Notes: generated by a model not told the origin, from the letters alone. Positions 10,937 to 21,769 are shown, counted from the first letter of the stretch. The stretch: DNA of 64,000 nucleotides from Heterocephalus glaber (GCF_000247695.1 NW_004624781.1:6363169-6427168), one strand, 5' to 3'. Made by a program: numbers and translations.

Positions 10937-11186
10937 TAAATAGATCCAAATAAACCGCCTCTAGTGCCGTTGTCCTGGTCTAAGCCCGTGGCACCCCTCG
11001 CCTGGATTGAAGCTGTGGTCTCTGACTCAGACCCATCCTTGCTGGAGTTGAGTCTCTGTGATCTCAGCCTCCCGTGGCCTGGTGTAGCCTTGGAGGTAGA
11101 GGGTATGGAGCTGAGCATTTCTGACCTTAGTATCAGGAAGAGCTTTGTATTTCTCCGAGCCCTAAGCCTCGTTGGGCTGGTTTCTT

Positions 11187-11335
11187 TTTTTGTGTTTTAG
11201 AGACAGAGTCTCAATACATAGCTCACCCTGGCCTTGAAATTTACTATGTAGCCCAGGCTGGCCTCCAACTTATGGCGATCTTCCTGCCTCAGCCTCTCCA
11301 GCACTGGGATTGCAGGTGTGCACCGCCAAGCCTGT
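11187..11335 (-). mobile_element. B1 SINE
   Basis: Reverse B1 with internal duplication. Flanked by gttgggctggtttctt (11171-11186) and gttgggttggattctt (11336-11351). Confidence 0.92.
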
Positions 11336-11350
11336 GTTGGGTTGGATTCT

Positions 11351-11430
11351 TTTTTTCAGTACTGGGGATTGAACTCAGGACTTTGCTCTTGCAAGGCAGG
11401 CACGCTGCCACTGAACTAAATCCTCAGACC
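11351..11430 (-). mobile_element. ID SINE inserted at B1 target duplication
   Basis: Reverse ID flanked by ttgggttggattct at 11337-11350 and 11431-11444. The upstream copy is also the downstream target duplication of the adjacent B1, so the site was hit twice. Confidence 0.93.
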
Positions 11431-11601
11431 TTGGGTTGGATTCTCTTTTTTGGGGGGTGGATTCTTAAATAGCAACAGATAACTAAAACCTCTGAGGGGA
11501 CTCCTTGTTTCCAATCTTACTTGTCATTGATCTAATTTCCCAGGCACAAATGTTTTTAAAATTGTGATAAAATATACATAAAATTTATCATCATAACTTT
11601 C

Positions 11602-11662
11602 TTTTTTTGCAGTCCTAAGGGCTGAACTCTAGGCCTTCACACTGAGTTACTTCCCTAGCCTC
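11602..11662 (-). mobile_element. Degraded dID fragment
   Basis: Short remnant: gcagtcctaagggctgaact...actgagttacttccctagcc. Confidence 0.5.
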
Positions 11663-11681
11663 TTTAAAAATTTTCTTTCTT

Positions 11682-11765
11682 GGGCCGGGGATTTAGCTCA
11701 GTGGTTCCACTGGCTGCCTCACAAGTGCAAGGACCTGAGTTCGATCCTCGGTACCAAAAAAAAAA
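11682..11765 (+). mobile_element. ID SINE
   Basis: Complete ID. Flanks resemble attttctttctt on both sides. Confidence 0.92.
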
Positions 11766-11783
11766 TTTTTTTCTTTCTTATAC

Positions 11784-11869
11784 TTTTTTTTTTTTGGTAG
11801 TGGAGATCAAACTCGGGACCTTGTGCTTTTGAGGCAGGTGGTGGAACCACTGAGCTACATCCTGGCTCC
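11784..11869 (-). mobile_element. ID SINE
   Basis: Reverse ID with a long T run, shortly after the + strand ID at 11682. The two form an inverted pair. Confidence 0.9.
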
Positions 11870-11874
11870 CAAAC

Positions 11875-11935
11875 CTTTCTTTCTTTCTGTCTTTTTCTTC
11901 CTTCCTTCCTTCCTTTCTTTCTTTCTTTTCTTTCA
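11875..11935. repeat. CTTT/CTTC-rich low complexity
   Basis: Pyrimidine repeat probably grown from the tail of the following B1. Confidence 0.9.
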
Positions 11936-12075
11936 TTTGAGACAAGGTCTCACTATGTAGTTCAAGCTGCCCTTGAACTCACTATGTAGCCCAGGCTGGC
12001 CTCCAACTTGTGACGATCCTCCTGCCTCAGCCCCCTAAGTACTGGGATTACACGAGTGCACCACCACGCCCTCCA
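11936..12075 (-). mobile_element. B1 SINE
   Basis: Reverse B1 with the duplicated gccct/ctggcct segment, ending gtgcaccaccacgcc. Confidence 0.93.
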
Positions 12076-12323
12076 GTCTTACTCATTTTAAAGTGTTCAG
12101 TGGCATTAAGTGTATTCACCTTGCTGGGAAACATCTCCAGAACTCTACCCATCTTGCAAGTCTGGAACTCTACGCCCATTAGCAGCAACTCCACATTTCT
12201 CCTCCTCCGTTCCTGGTAACCACCATCCTACTTTCTGCCTCTATATGTTTGTCTCTTCTAGATATCTTCATCATAATATCTTAAGGGTCATCCATGTTGT
12301 AGCTCACGTCAGAATTTCTTTCC

Positions 12324-12468
12324 TAGCCAGGCATGGTGGTACATGCCTGTAATCCCAGCACTTGGGAGGCTGAGGCAGGATGATCATCTCCAGTTTAAGG
12401 TCAGCCTGGGCTACACAGTGAGTTCAAGCCCAGCCTAAACTACACAGTGAGATCTTGTCTCAAAAAAT
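12324..12468 (+). mobile_element. B1 SINE inside old L1
   Basis: B1 with second-part duplication (cagtgagttcaagcccagcc then cagtgagatcttg). The flanks agaatttctttcct and aataatttcttacct support insertion into the L1. Confidence 0.93.
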
Positions 12469-12637
12469 AATTTCTTACCTTCCTTTCTAGAGCTGAGTAA
12501 TATCCCATTGTCTATTTAGACTACATTTTGTTTATTCCCACCCATGGATGGACACCTGGCCTATTCTCAACTTTTGGCTTTTATAAGAAAAGGTGCCGTG
12601 GATGTGAGTGTACAAATACTTCTTTAAACTCAGCTTT

Positions 12638-14320
12638 TTTTTTTTCTTTTAAATCCTTTCATTGGTACATTCTAGGTATACAATACGTTTACATTTATCA
12701 TTGGGTGCTTGTACTTGTACATGATGAATCTTGGTTCTTATTTTTTTCCCCATTACCTGTGCGCCCTTCACCCCCTCCACCCTTCCCTATTTACATAGAT
12801 TTCGTTTCCATTTTTTTTCTTTTCTCATAATTTTTCCTTTCCCTTCTTTCCTTTCCCCTTACCCTCCCACCACCCTTATACTTTTAGACCTTTTAATATT
12901 TCAAATTATCAATTATTCATTTTAATCATTTTAATCCTTATTTACACTTTCAGTTTCTCACATTAGAGAAACTATTTGATATTCACACGTGTGTCCTATT
13001 TATTTCACTTAAGAGCACGGCCTCAATATGCATCCATTTAGCTATAAATGTCTCTAGTTTCTTATTCTTTATGGGTGAGTAGTACTCCATTTTATAAAAA
13101 AACCACATCTTCTTTTTTTTTTTTCACATCTTCTTTATCCAGTTTCCAGTTGATGGGCACTTGGGCTGTTTCCAAGCTTTAGCTATTACAAACTGTGCCT
13201 CTATAAACATGGGTGCACATATATCATTGTGGTATGATTCTTTTAATTCTTTTGGGAAGATACCCAGCAGGGGAATAGCTGGGTCAAACAGGACCTCTAG
13301 TCCTAGTTCTTTGAGGTATCTCCATACTGATTTCCACAGTGGTTGCACCAGTCTGCACTCCCACCTACAACGGAAAAGGGTTCCTTTCTCCCCACAACCC
13401 TGTCAGCATTTGTTATTTGTTGATTTCTTGATAGCAGCCATTCTTTCTGGGGTGAGATGGAATCTCAGGGTTGTTTTCATCTGCATCTCTCGAATGACCA
13501 GTGATGTTGAACATTTTTTCATATATTTATTTGCTGCTTTTACTTCTTTGTCTGAGAAATGTCTGTTCATTTCAGATGCCCATTTTTGAATTGGGTCTTT
13601 GAATTTGGGGGGTCTAATTTTTTTCAATTCTTTATATATTCTGGATAGTAGTCCTTTGTCTGAGGTACAGCTGCTAAAATTTTTTTCCCACATTGTAGGT
13701 TGTTTGTTAGCTCTGTTGGTGGTTTCTCTTGCAGTGCAGAAGCTTTTTAATAAGATGAGATCTCCCCCCCCAAAAGATGAGATCCCAGTTGTTGATTCTT
13801 TGTGCTAGTTCCCGTGCTGCTGAGGTTTTGTTCATAAAGTCTTTTTCTCCGCCAATGTCCTCAAGAGTTCTACCTAACTTATCTTCCAGCAAGTTAGTGT
13901 TCCTGTCTGAATATTTAGATCTTTAATCCACTTTGATCTTAGTTTAGTGCATGGTGATAGGTATGGGTCTAGTTTTAATCTTTGGCAGGTTGAAATCCAG
14001 TTTTTCCAACACCATTTATTAAATAGGCTATCTTTCCTCCAATGAGGGTGTTTGGCTCCTTTGTCAAAGATGAGGTGGCTGAGTATGTCTGGAGTTGTTT
14101 CTGCATCTTCTAATCTGTTCCTCTGGTCCTTAGGTCTGTTCCTTTGCCAGTACCATTCTGATTTTATCACAGTAGCTTTGTAGTATAGTTTTCAAGTTGG
14201 GGATTGTGATACCCCCAACCATATCTCTGTTGCCTAGAATTGCTTTTGTTATTCTAGGTCTCTTCTGGTTCCAAGTGAATTTTTGGATTGTTTTCTCTAG
14301 TTCTGTGAAGTATATTGTTG
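12638..14320 (-). mobile_element. Younger 5'-truncated L1 (ORF2 C-terminal part and 3' end)
   Basis: An about 1683-bp element bounded by a perfect 14-bp target duplication, ttaaactcagcttt (12624-12637 and 14321-14334). On the reverse strand it starts inside ORF2 and ends in a tail (T run at 12638-12650 on +). Reverse translations between 14170 and 13124 carry L1 ORF2 C-terminal signatures: [27 protein letters not shown] and FDPAIPLLGIFPKELK. Two frame changes break it, one near 13880 and one at the 22-bp insertion at 13763-13784, which shifts the frame. It is dead on arrival by truncation. Confidence 0.95.
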
Positions 14321-14340
14321 TTAAACTCAGCTTTCAATTT

Positions 14341-14515
14341 ATTTTTTGTGCTGGGGATTGGGCTACACCCCCACCCCACCCCCACCTTTTAATTTTTCAT
14401 TTTGAGATTGGGTCTTACTAAATTGCTAAGCAACCGAGCTGGGCTCAAACTTGTGGTCCTCCTGCCTCAGCCTCAGAGTGTGCTGGGATTACGGGCATGC
14501 ACTACCACACCACTT
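14341..14515 (-). mobile_element. B1-dID composite SINE in old L1
   Basis: The dID half has been partly replaced by a c-rich accccca repeat (14369-14388). The B1 half is normal. Flanks cagctttcaattt and cagttttcaattg are its target duplication, which overlaps the downstream L1 duplication. Confidence 0.85.
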
Positions 14516-14621
14516 TGCTTCAGTTTTCAATTGTTTTGGGTACGTACCCAGAAGTGGAATTGCTGGATTCCATAGTAGTTTTATTTTCAATGTTTTGAGA
14601 AGCCGCTAGTCACAGATATTA

Positions 14622-14972
14622 AAACACACTTTGCCGCTCCCTTGCTCAGTACCCTCCCCTGACTTCTCATCACTCCTAGGATAATATCCAAGATCCTGCT
14701 GTGGCCTCCGATGCCTGATATAGCCAGGTCCATGGCCATGGCTCTCACCTCATTTCCTGCTGTCCTCTCCCTGGCTTTTGGTCATTTTTAGTATCTGATT
14801 TTCCTTGTTACTCCAAGTACAACCTGGCTTACAGATTTTTCACTTGCTATCCTCTCTGCTCTGTTTCTTGTTTTTTTTTTTTGGTACCGGGGATCGAACT
14901 CGGGTCCTTACGCTTACGCAGCAGGTGGCAAAACCACTGAGCTACATCCCCGGCCCTCTGCTCTGTTTCTTT
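14622..14972 (+). mobile_element. L2 fragment, interrupted by ID
   Basis: Matches the L2 3' region (ctcccttgctcagtaccctc, tgacttctcatcactcctag, gataatatccaagatcctgc, acttgctatcctctctgctc). Confidence 0.75.
14870..14955 (-). mobile_element. ID SINE in L2
   Basis: Reverse ID with a perfect 16-bp target duplication, ctctgctctgtttctt, at 14854-14869 and 14956-14971. Recent insertion. Confidence 0.97.
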
Positions 14973-14976
14973 AATT

Positions 14977-15150
14977 TGTGGTGCTGGGGATCGAACACAG
15001 GGAACACTGAGCTGCATCCCCAGTCCTTTTATTATTTCATTTTGAGGTAGAGTCTCATTCAGTTACTCAAGCTGTCCTTGAGCTTGCAGCCCTCCTACCT
15101 CAGCCTCCAAAGTACCTGGGATTACAGGCGTGAGCCAACATGCCCCTGGC
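14977..15150 (-). mobile_element. B1-dID composite SINE
   Basis: Reads dID (gtggtgctggggatcgaac to ctgcatccccagtcc) then B1 (ttgaggtagagtctc to aacatgcccctggc). Confidence 0.9.
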
Positions 15151-15224
15151 ATGGCTTTTACTTTTGATTTATTGTTTTCTCTCTGTCCAATCTGTGGGAG
15201 ATTTATTTTAACAGGACACAGACG

Positions 15225-15450
15225 TGCGATACTAACTACCACAGAGTAGGACTGGTGCTGTTTCTAAACACTTTACGTAAGTTCACTCGATGGAATAGCA
15301 CTTCTGCTGTTTTGGTACCATTATTACTGCCCCCATTTTAGAGATGAGAAAACTGAGACATCAGATGTAAAATAACTTCCCTCAGATTGTGGATCTAGCC
15401 ATTGACAAAGGTGGCCTTCAAACCCAGGCAGCTGGGGTCTAGCAGCTGCC
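15225..15450 (-). mobile_element. MIR
   Basis: Reverse MIR with its core 'cccattttagagatgagaaa actgag', then gattgtggatctagcc and aaacccaggcagctgg. Confidence 0.8.
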
Positions 15451-15469
15451 GTAGGTCGCCCTTCTCATT

Positions 15470-15620
15470 GTAACTGCTCGTGTTTATCCTCTGTGTCCAT
15501 GCTTCGTCGCAGACCGATGAGGACAGGGGCTTTGCTTTGTTCACTGCTCCCCAGTGTTTCAGGCAATGTCTGGCACATAGCAGGTTTTCAATAAAAACGT
15601 ATTGGGTGAATGGATGGGTT
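15470..15620 (+). mobile_element. L2 3' end
   Basis: Typical L2 terminus: gatgaggacaggggctttgc, gtctggcacatagcagg, then tcaataaaaacgtattgggtga. Confidence 0.7.
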
Positions 15621-16100
15621 CTTTGTGTATTAGAAAAAAAAAAGACTTGGATTTTCTTTCTTGTTTTCTTGCTCCCTCATGAATTTGTTGAGTCTGAGAA
15701 AACCAGCTGGGCCGTGCAGCACTTACCTCCTGTAGAGGCCCAGGAATTATTTATTCTGTGAATCACTTGTGAGATCCTTAGAGGCCCCCGTGGCTGTTTT
15801 CCTTCTGCCCCTTGCCCCGGGCGGACGCTCTCACCTCAGTGATTGCCTTGGAGAAGGAAGGGCACGTTTATCCAGTGACTCCAGGCAGCTGTGAGATGGC
15901 AGTGAGTAGAGCACTTGTTTTTGCAGAAGTAACTACAAGAAGACCGAGCTGCAGATTCCAAGCCAGCAGCTATGGGAAAGAGGAACCGATTTCTGAATCT
16001 TTCCTTTTTATCATTTTCAATCCTGCCTATCAAAAAGACCATTTTCCATAGTGTTTAGTCTCAATTTGTGCAGTGTTCCAGAACATACTCATGGCTTCCC
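15621..16100. other. Unique stretch
   Basis: No gene or repeat recognised. Confidence 0.45.
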
Positions 16101-16107
16101 TTGTCGT

Positions 16108-16216
16108 TCCTAGGGGTGTGGTGGCATACACTAGAAACCCCAGCAGTTGGGCAGCTGAGGCAGGAGGATCTCCATGAGTTTGAGGCCAGCCTGGACTCTA
16201 TAGCGAGACCCTGTGT
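16108..16216 (+). mobile_element. B1 SINE
   Basis: Diverged B1 (ggggtgtggtggcatacact to gcgagaccctgtgtc). Confidence 0.88.
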
Positions 16217-16238
16217 CTAAAGAAGAGCTTCCCTAATG

Positions 16239-16273
16239 TATATATATATATATACATATATATATATTTATTT
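16239..16273. repeat. (TA)n microsatellite plus ttta run
   Basis: Alternating TA sequence derived from, or extended into, the tail of the adjacent ID. Confidence 0.9.
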
Positions 16274-16353
16274 ATTTTTGGTACTGGGGATGGAACTCAG
16301 GACCTTTTGGTTTCAAGGCAGGCAGCAGAACCACTGAGCTAAATCCCTGGCCC
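16274..16353 (-). mobile_element. ID SINE
   Basis: Reverse ID. Target duplication gcttccctaat at 16227-16237 and 16356-16366, with the TA repeat between the first copy and the tail. Confidence 0.93.
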
Positions 16354-16369
16354 AAGCTTCCCTAATATA

Positions 16370-17430
16370 AAATGTGTTTCCCTTCTTAGCTTTGAAAGGA
16401 GCCGAGGCGTCAGAGGTCCCACGGTGCTGTGGTCCACAGAGGAGAAATCCCTTGGGGAAGAAGGCTGCATTACTTGACTATTTAATGACAGTTCTCTGTG
16501 GAAGCAGCTCTGATGGGCTCAGGTCTGTGATTGGTTAGGTGCCCAGCTGGGATCCAGCGTTGGTTCCACGCAATACTTTTTCTCTCCAGTTTCAGACCCG
16601 CTCCAGAGAGACTCCAGCAATCGTCATTGAAGTGCAGGTCGGAAGCAGAAAAGACTGGTGTCTTTTGAAGAGCGGCACCAATGCATTAGAAGGTACCCTG
16701 GTGGCCTTAAAGACTTAATGTGGTTTTTTAAAATGGCTGATTTACACACTGGGCCACTCGGATCCTTCTGACGCATTGGATCGTATTATGCAGAAAAGTA
16801 GATGGAACATACATATACTAGGCAGTGGCTGGGCTTCCTTCTGACCTGTTTTCACTGATAAAGACAAATCTCATAATTCACTGGTAGCAATGGCAGTCTT
16901 TTATCTTCCTCGGCACTCATGAGGGAATGAGGGACACAAGTCGAACCGGCAGGTCTGCTCCCCGTGTGACAGGAAAACTCGGGCTGCCAATCAGCACAAA
17001 GGTGATTCATTCATTTGCATCCAGAAATCCGTTGGTTAAAAAGCAATAAAAGCACTTGGACTTTTTTTACCCCCCACTCTAAAAAAAAAGTGTCTCCTGC
17101 TGGTGAAATAGATGCCTTCACGCCTCTTGCAGAACTGCTGTAAAAAATAACATTTGGCAGTGGGAAGTGGGACTTTTGCCGGAGGAACTGATGTGTTTAT
17201 ATAATATTTGTACATTTCTTAGATGGCAGTGGACACTCATCAATGCTTTCGTGTTCCAAAGTCATGTGTGGGTAAAATTTACTATGGCGCAGCTCTTGGT
17301 TTTTATTTTTTAATTTTTTCTTGGTTTTTAAAAGTGTAGGAGAGAATTTGCTAAATGCCACGTTGCAGAATAAGCCAGCGAAGGTGGCATTAGGTGAAGT
17401 ACTGAACTTTACTCATGCATCAGCCCTGAA
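16370..17430. promoter_or_regulatory. Long repeat-free candidate conserved noncoding region
   Basis: More than 1 kb without recognisable SINEs in a SINE-dense locus. It contains motif-dense words such as gaggcgtcag, ctgtgattggttagg (CCAAT-type), gattcattcatttgcatcc with an octamer at 17013-17020, and gccgtgtgacagg. Enhancer function is inferred from texture only. Confidence 0.35.
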
Positions 17431-18258
17431 AAGCCACCTCCATGTCCTCTGTCCACTCTAGCACCACCCCACCCCTGTCTCTGCCCTCTGCCCTGTTCTT
17501 TGAGCCTTACCCATGGGGGTCAAGCCACCCAGGCAGGGCATTGGGGTACAGAGCCGATTCCAAGAGAGGTGAAGTTGCTGAAGGGAGCGGAAGTGGCCGC
17601 ACAGTGGGGGCAGGGCTGTGAGAGCGTCCCCTCCTGCTGCAGGCTGGTGCTACCTGCCGGGACAGAAATCAAGAGGGAGCCCAGATATTTATTTTCAAAG
17701 CAGGAGCGGCCTCATCCTTTATGCTTGGTGCTGGGCTAAGTACAGTGTTGGTGCTGGATAAATGTTAATGGCAGCAGCTCTAATAGAGCAGTGATAGTCA
17801 TCATGGGGCCACCCCACCTCCTGCATGCTTTGGGGCTGTGGGTTTCTGTGACTGACATTACGGTACCCAGGACAGGGTTCCTCCTCCACATACTGGCTCT
17901 TGGCATTTTCCTGTTCCCCCATCTGCATATAAAGGCTGGGAGGAGATGTTGGGGGACCCCAGACCCAGACTTCTGCATCTTTAGGACAGTGGGTGTCTCG
18001 ACGTGACCCTTAAAGAAGCAGTACTGACATTTCCATTTTTATTCTTCTCTTTCTGTCTCCCTCTGGTCTGACTTTTGGATTACACCTTTAAGCTACACCA
18101 TTTTTCTTTCTTGTAGTGCTCATAGTTAAGGACAATGGGGGGGGGTCTCTTTTGGTTCTCTTTTCTTATTATTTTAATTATATTGATTATATCTTAAAAT
18201 AGGACCCACTTATCTGTGGAGGAGATAGGTATTTTGGGGTGAGTGAAAGTCCCCCTGC
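17431..18258. other. Unique stretch
   Basis: Contains a possible old MIR/L2 end near 17715-17780 (ctgggctaagtacag, gctggataaatgttaat) and a g-run at 18137-18145. No gene recognised. Confidence 0.45.
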
Positions 18259-18441
18259 CCCCTGATACTGGGAATTGAACCCAGGGCCTTCACACTGAAC
18301 TACATCTCCTGTCCTTTTTGTTTTTTATTTTGAGGCAGGGCATGCTAAGTCACCAAGTTGCCCAGGGTGGCCTTAAACTCATGATCCTCCTGCCTCAGCC
18401 TCCAGGAGTGCTGGGATTACAGGGATGCACCACTGCGTCCA
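18259..18441 (-). mobile_element. B1-dID composite SINE
   Basis: dID half (gatactgggaattgaaccc to catctcctgtcc) followed by a reverse B1 half ending gatgcaccactgcgtccagc. Confidence 0.9.
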
Positions 18442-19078
18442 GCAGGATGAGAGGTTTTCCTCCCACACTTTGGAAGATGACAGAGCTGTGAGACCACCCA
18501 GCTCTCAGCCCCAAACCTAGCGAAGCTTGTCTTGCCCTGGCCAATGACACAGCACCCCAGTGGAGACTCGCTGCTCCAGGAGAGAGCCCTGGATGGACCT
18601 CCACAGAGGAGTTTGCCATAAGGAGCATCATCATGGTGGGAAATCAGCATTTCCCATTGTCCCAAAGGAATGCAGCAGGGCTGTCCCTAAAGGTGAAGAT
18701 TGAGTTCCTTCCCTGTGCCAGTAGCACCTGCCTTGGTTGTGCTTAGAAGGACAAATAGCCTGTCACCCTCTTCTCCTCTTCCTGATGGATTCTGGGTGGC
18801 CCTGTCTTCTTGGGAGACTTCCGTCTCTGCTTCTCAGAGTCTTGGGACACAGGGACAACAGGATATGTGCGGTGGAGGCCAAGATCAAGGTTTGAATCCT
18901 GTGTGGCTGATCATGGGTAATTTGGGCTCCGGCAGGGCTTGGCATGCTATTCCTTGAAAGGGACCAGTGGTGTCTGCTTGGCAGAGTGGCTGTGAAGGAC
19001 ACAAGTGGCAATCGGCTTGAGGGGCAGAAAGCTTCCTGGCACAAGGTGGGTGCTCCGTGTATGTTATCTGCATCCTTT
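18442..19078. other. Unique stretch
   Basis: No gene or repeat recognised. Confidence 0.45.
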
Positions 19079-19164
19079 TTTTTTTTTTTTGGTACCAGGG
19101 ATCGAACTTGGGTCCTTGCACTTGCACAGCAGGCAACGAAACCACTGAGCCAAATCCCCAGCCC
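19079..19164 (-). mobile_element. ID SINE
   Basis: Reverse ID with perfect target duplication ctgcatccttt at 19068-19078 and 19165-19175. Confidence 0.96.
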
Positions 19165-19175
19165 CTGCATCCTTT

Positions 19176-19840
19176 CTTTTGTAGCAAAGTGGGACAGAAG
19201 AAATAAAGAGCAGTTCAAGGCTGATCAGCCCTAAACTGACCTGCTCTGTGTCATTCACCATCAAGAATGACAACACCAAGAGAAGGGTAACCAGTGCCAG
19301 CTTTGCCTTGGGTTCCAGGAAAGCAGAGCCTTGCAGATCACCCCATGGGACCCTGTAGGACCCACCTCCAGAGCCACAGCAGTCTTGTCTTGAGAACGGA
19401 ATCGATTGCCCCTCCAGCCATAAGGATTCCTCTGCAAGTATTGAAACTGGAAGTTAGAACCACTGAAGGGACCCCAGCCTGCCTGGGCTAGTCCTTTTGT
19501 GAGCCTGCCAGCCTGAACCCCTGCAGCACGGCAAACCCTTCGGCTACTCTACCTGGATCCTTTTCCTGTTCTCCTTTATTTTCTAGCTCTGCCTAAGATG
19601 CTGGTCTGTGCCTCACACTCATGCATTCTGATTTTCTTTTTCTGAGACGTGAGTCAAGAGCAGGCTGAGTTGTGATCCCTGTGTCCTTTTGAGCCCCAGA
19701 AGCTTTTCCCTGATGGCTTCCAGCCAGGACTGGGCTTTCTCAGCCCTCCTACACAGTGCCTCCACCACACATAACCTTTCCTTATGAACCACCCTGGCTG
19801 GCTATGATGATCTTCTCTCTCCAGCAAGGAAGTTCCACAG
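19176..19840. other. Unique stretch
   Basis: No gene or repeat recognised. Confidence 0.45.
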
Positions 19841-19925
19841 GAAGGGACCGATGTGACTGCATTTCCTGGGTTCTTTGTGTCACCAGGCACAGCGCCAGGC
19901 ATGCAGTAGGCTCAGGCATCACCAC
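19841..19925 (+). mobile_element. L2 3' end fragment
   Basis: Weak match: ttctttgtgtcaccaggcac, gcgccaggcatgcagtaggc. Confidence 0.4.
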
Positions 19926-20621
19926 TGAAGTGCAGTGCTGTTGCTCTTCCACCTGAAGGCAGAGACAATGCTGTAGATGGCTTTGTGTCCCTGAGCGCTA
20001 AGCACTGGGCACACACAGGCGCTCAAACTTCCATCAGGTGGAAATCGCCTTTGCTTTAGGGGATGTGGGGGGCAGTTGTCACTGATATGGAAAGTGCACA
20101 AAAGAGCTGGGTGGTGAAAGCTGAGTCTGCAGGAAGCATGGAGATGTCTGGGATCGGTGACAGTTTGCAGACTTGTTTTCCAGGCCAGTGAGGACACCTC
20201 ATCTGCCATTGCCTGGTGGGCCAGGTCTGGAGCCAAACAGTCCACTTCCTTCATGACTCGGGAGCCTTGTGGAAATTTTTCACCTCTCAGTGATCCTATT
20301 GACAGCTCCTGGTTTCCTTTGATAGGTTCCATCTTGGTGCATAATCCTTAAATAGACAAAACTTCCAAGGAAGCTGATTTTCACTGGACTGAAAGTCAAT
20401 CAGGCCTCTGCATGAATATGAAATTAGGCCTCAGAGGAGGGAAAAGTGGTTCATTTTCAAATATCCATAGATCAGAGGCAGCAGGGGCTGCTGATCCTGG
20501 TCACAGTGAGAAGGTGACCCCCGTGTCTCCAAAGAATGACCAGAACACTCAGCGGGGTCTGTCTCAGGGCTGTTCCCTTTCTTTTCATTTCTTTTCCTTT
20601 TTTCTTTGGTGAGGTGCGGAG
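19926..20621. other. Unique stretch
   Basis: No gene or clear repeat. A pyrimidine-rich run at 20571-20606 precedes the B1. Confidence 0.45.
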
Positions 20622-20736
20622 GTGTTGAGTCAGGGTCCCACTGTGTAGCCCAGGCTGTCCTTGAACTTGCAGCGATCCTTCGGCCTCAGCCTCCCAAGAG
20701 CTAGGATTAGAGGCATGCCTCACCGTGCCTGGCTCC
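20622..20736 (-). mobile_element. B1 SINE
   Basis: Reverse B1 monomer without the internal duplication, ending tcaccgtgcctggctc. Confidence 0.9.
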
Positions 20737-20983
20737 CGGGGCTGCTTTCTGGTCACTCCCCTAGCCTGTCACGATGCTCTTGTCTTTCTGCATGTGTTCA
20801 CAGCTCTGGTTGATCCCTTTCCCAGCCCCCAGCTGAGAGGGTCCTTGTGACTGGTGACCAACATGTTCTCTGATCTCAGAGGGCTCAGTTCTCTAGGTTT
20901 TACACCTCTAAGTGTTGCCTCACAGAGCGGATGTTGCAAGAGCCATGAAATGTGGCCTTGGTGGCTAGGTTAAAAAAAAAAAA

Positions 20984-21096
20984 TCAGCTGTATGGAGGCA
21001 CACGTCTGTAATCCCAACACTCTGAGAGGCTGAGGCAGGAGGATTGCAAGCTCTAGTACAGCCCAGGGAACTTAGTGAGAACTTGTCTCAAAAAAA
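20984..21096 (+). mobile_element. B1 SINE
   Basis: B1 monomer from tcagctgtatggaggcacac to gagaacttgtctcaaaaa. Its tail merges into an aacc repeat. Confidence 0.88.
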
Positions 21097-21195
21097 CCAA
21101 AAACCAAAACCAACCAACCAACCAACCAACCAACCAAAAAGAACAAAACAACTAAAAAGGCAAACAAAACTCCAAACCAGAACAAAACAAAATGC
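21097..21195. repeat. (AACC)n and A-rich simple repeat
   Basis: About seven tandem aacc units (21107-21136) within an A/C-rich tail that probably expanded from the B1 A tail. Confidence 0.93.
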
Positions 21196-21229
21196 TCCAA
21201 ACCATCAAAGGCACAATCCCAAATTCTGG

Positions 21230-21640
21230 CCCCGAGCTGGCTCCGTTCAGCCTCAGGCACCCAGAAGCCAGACTCAGAAAATCCAGCTTTGCTGTGTGCC
21301 CGTAGCCTCGTCTTTCTTGGCTGCGGCCTGATTTCCCCGGGCTTCCGTGACTCTAATGGTGCAGTGCAGGGCGGTGCCAGCCCCCGAGTCCCGGGCTGCC
21401 GCGCGCAGCTGGCCCGCGGGGGCTGTCGGAGTATGCAGCCTGCGCGTTCATTCCCTGCGCGTTCATTAATTCACCAAGTGCTCTCCTCACGGGAGCCAGA
21501 CAGGCAGTGTTATTATGATCATCAATCACCCCCAGCGAAGAAACTGAGGCAGCAGACTGGGGGAGGGTGCTGAGCTGGCTTCTCCGATGGGGCGGAGGAG
21601 AGCAGCGGGAGAGGAACAGAGAGAGGCAGCGGCGACAAAG
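21230..21640. promoter_or_regulatory. Small CpG-rich patch with 15-bp tandem repeat
   Basis: CpGs cluster around 21337-21430 (cgcgcgcagctggcccgcgg). cctgcgcgttcatt is repeated head to tail at 21439-21452 and 21454-21467. The 21465-21560 part looks like an old MIR or L2 piece (tcaccaagtgctctcc, gaagaaactgagg). It may be a weak promoter or enhancer. No exon could be defined. Confidence 0.3.
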
Positions 21641-21769
21641 GCCGGGCAGCCTGGGCCTGCCTCCCTCCACCAGGGGCTGGAGGTGACAGTGTGGCCTGCA
21701 GCAGCCGCCGCTGTTCAAACCACACATCCCACCCCACCCCGCCACAATCTTTTTCTTTTTGGTCCCTTA

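Larger units (their letters stand above)
12077..14620 (-). mobile_element. Old L1 3' end, split by three younger insertions
   Basis: Three separated pieces (12077-12323, 12469-12637, and 14321-14340 plus 14516-14620) read continuously as the reverse strand of an ancient mammalian L1 3' part. Characteristic words are gttcagtggcattaagtgta, gtaaccaccatcctactttc, catccatgttgtagc, gagtaatatcccattgt, cacccatggatggacacc and acccagaagtggaattgctg. The interruptions are a B1, a younger L1 and a B1-dID. Boundaries are approximate at both ends. Confidence 0.8.

Noticed and set aside
13124..14170. Possible functional L1 ORF2
   Set aside because: The element is 5' truncated by target-primed insertion and has two frameshifts; it cannot encode a complete protein.
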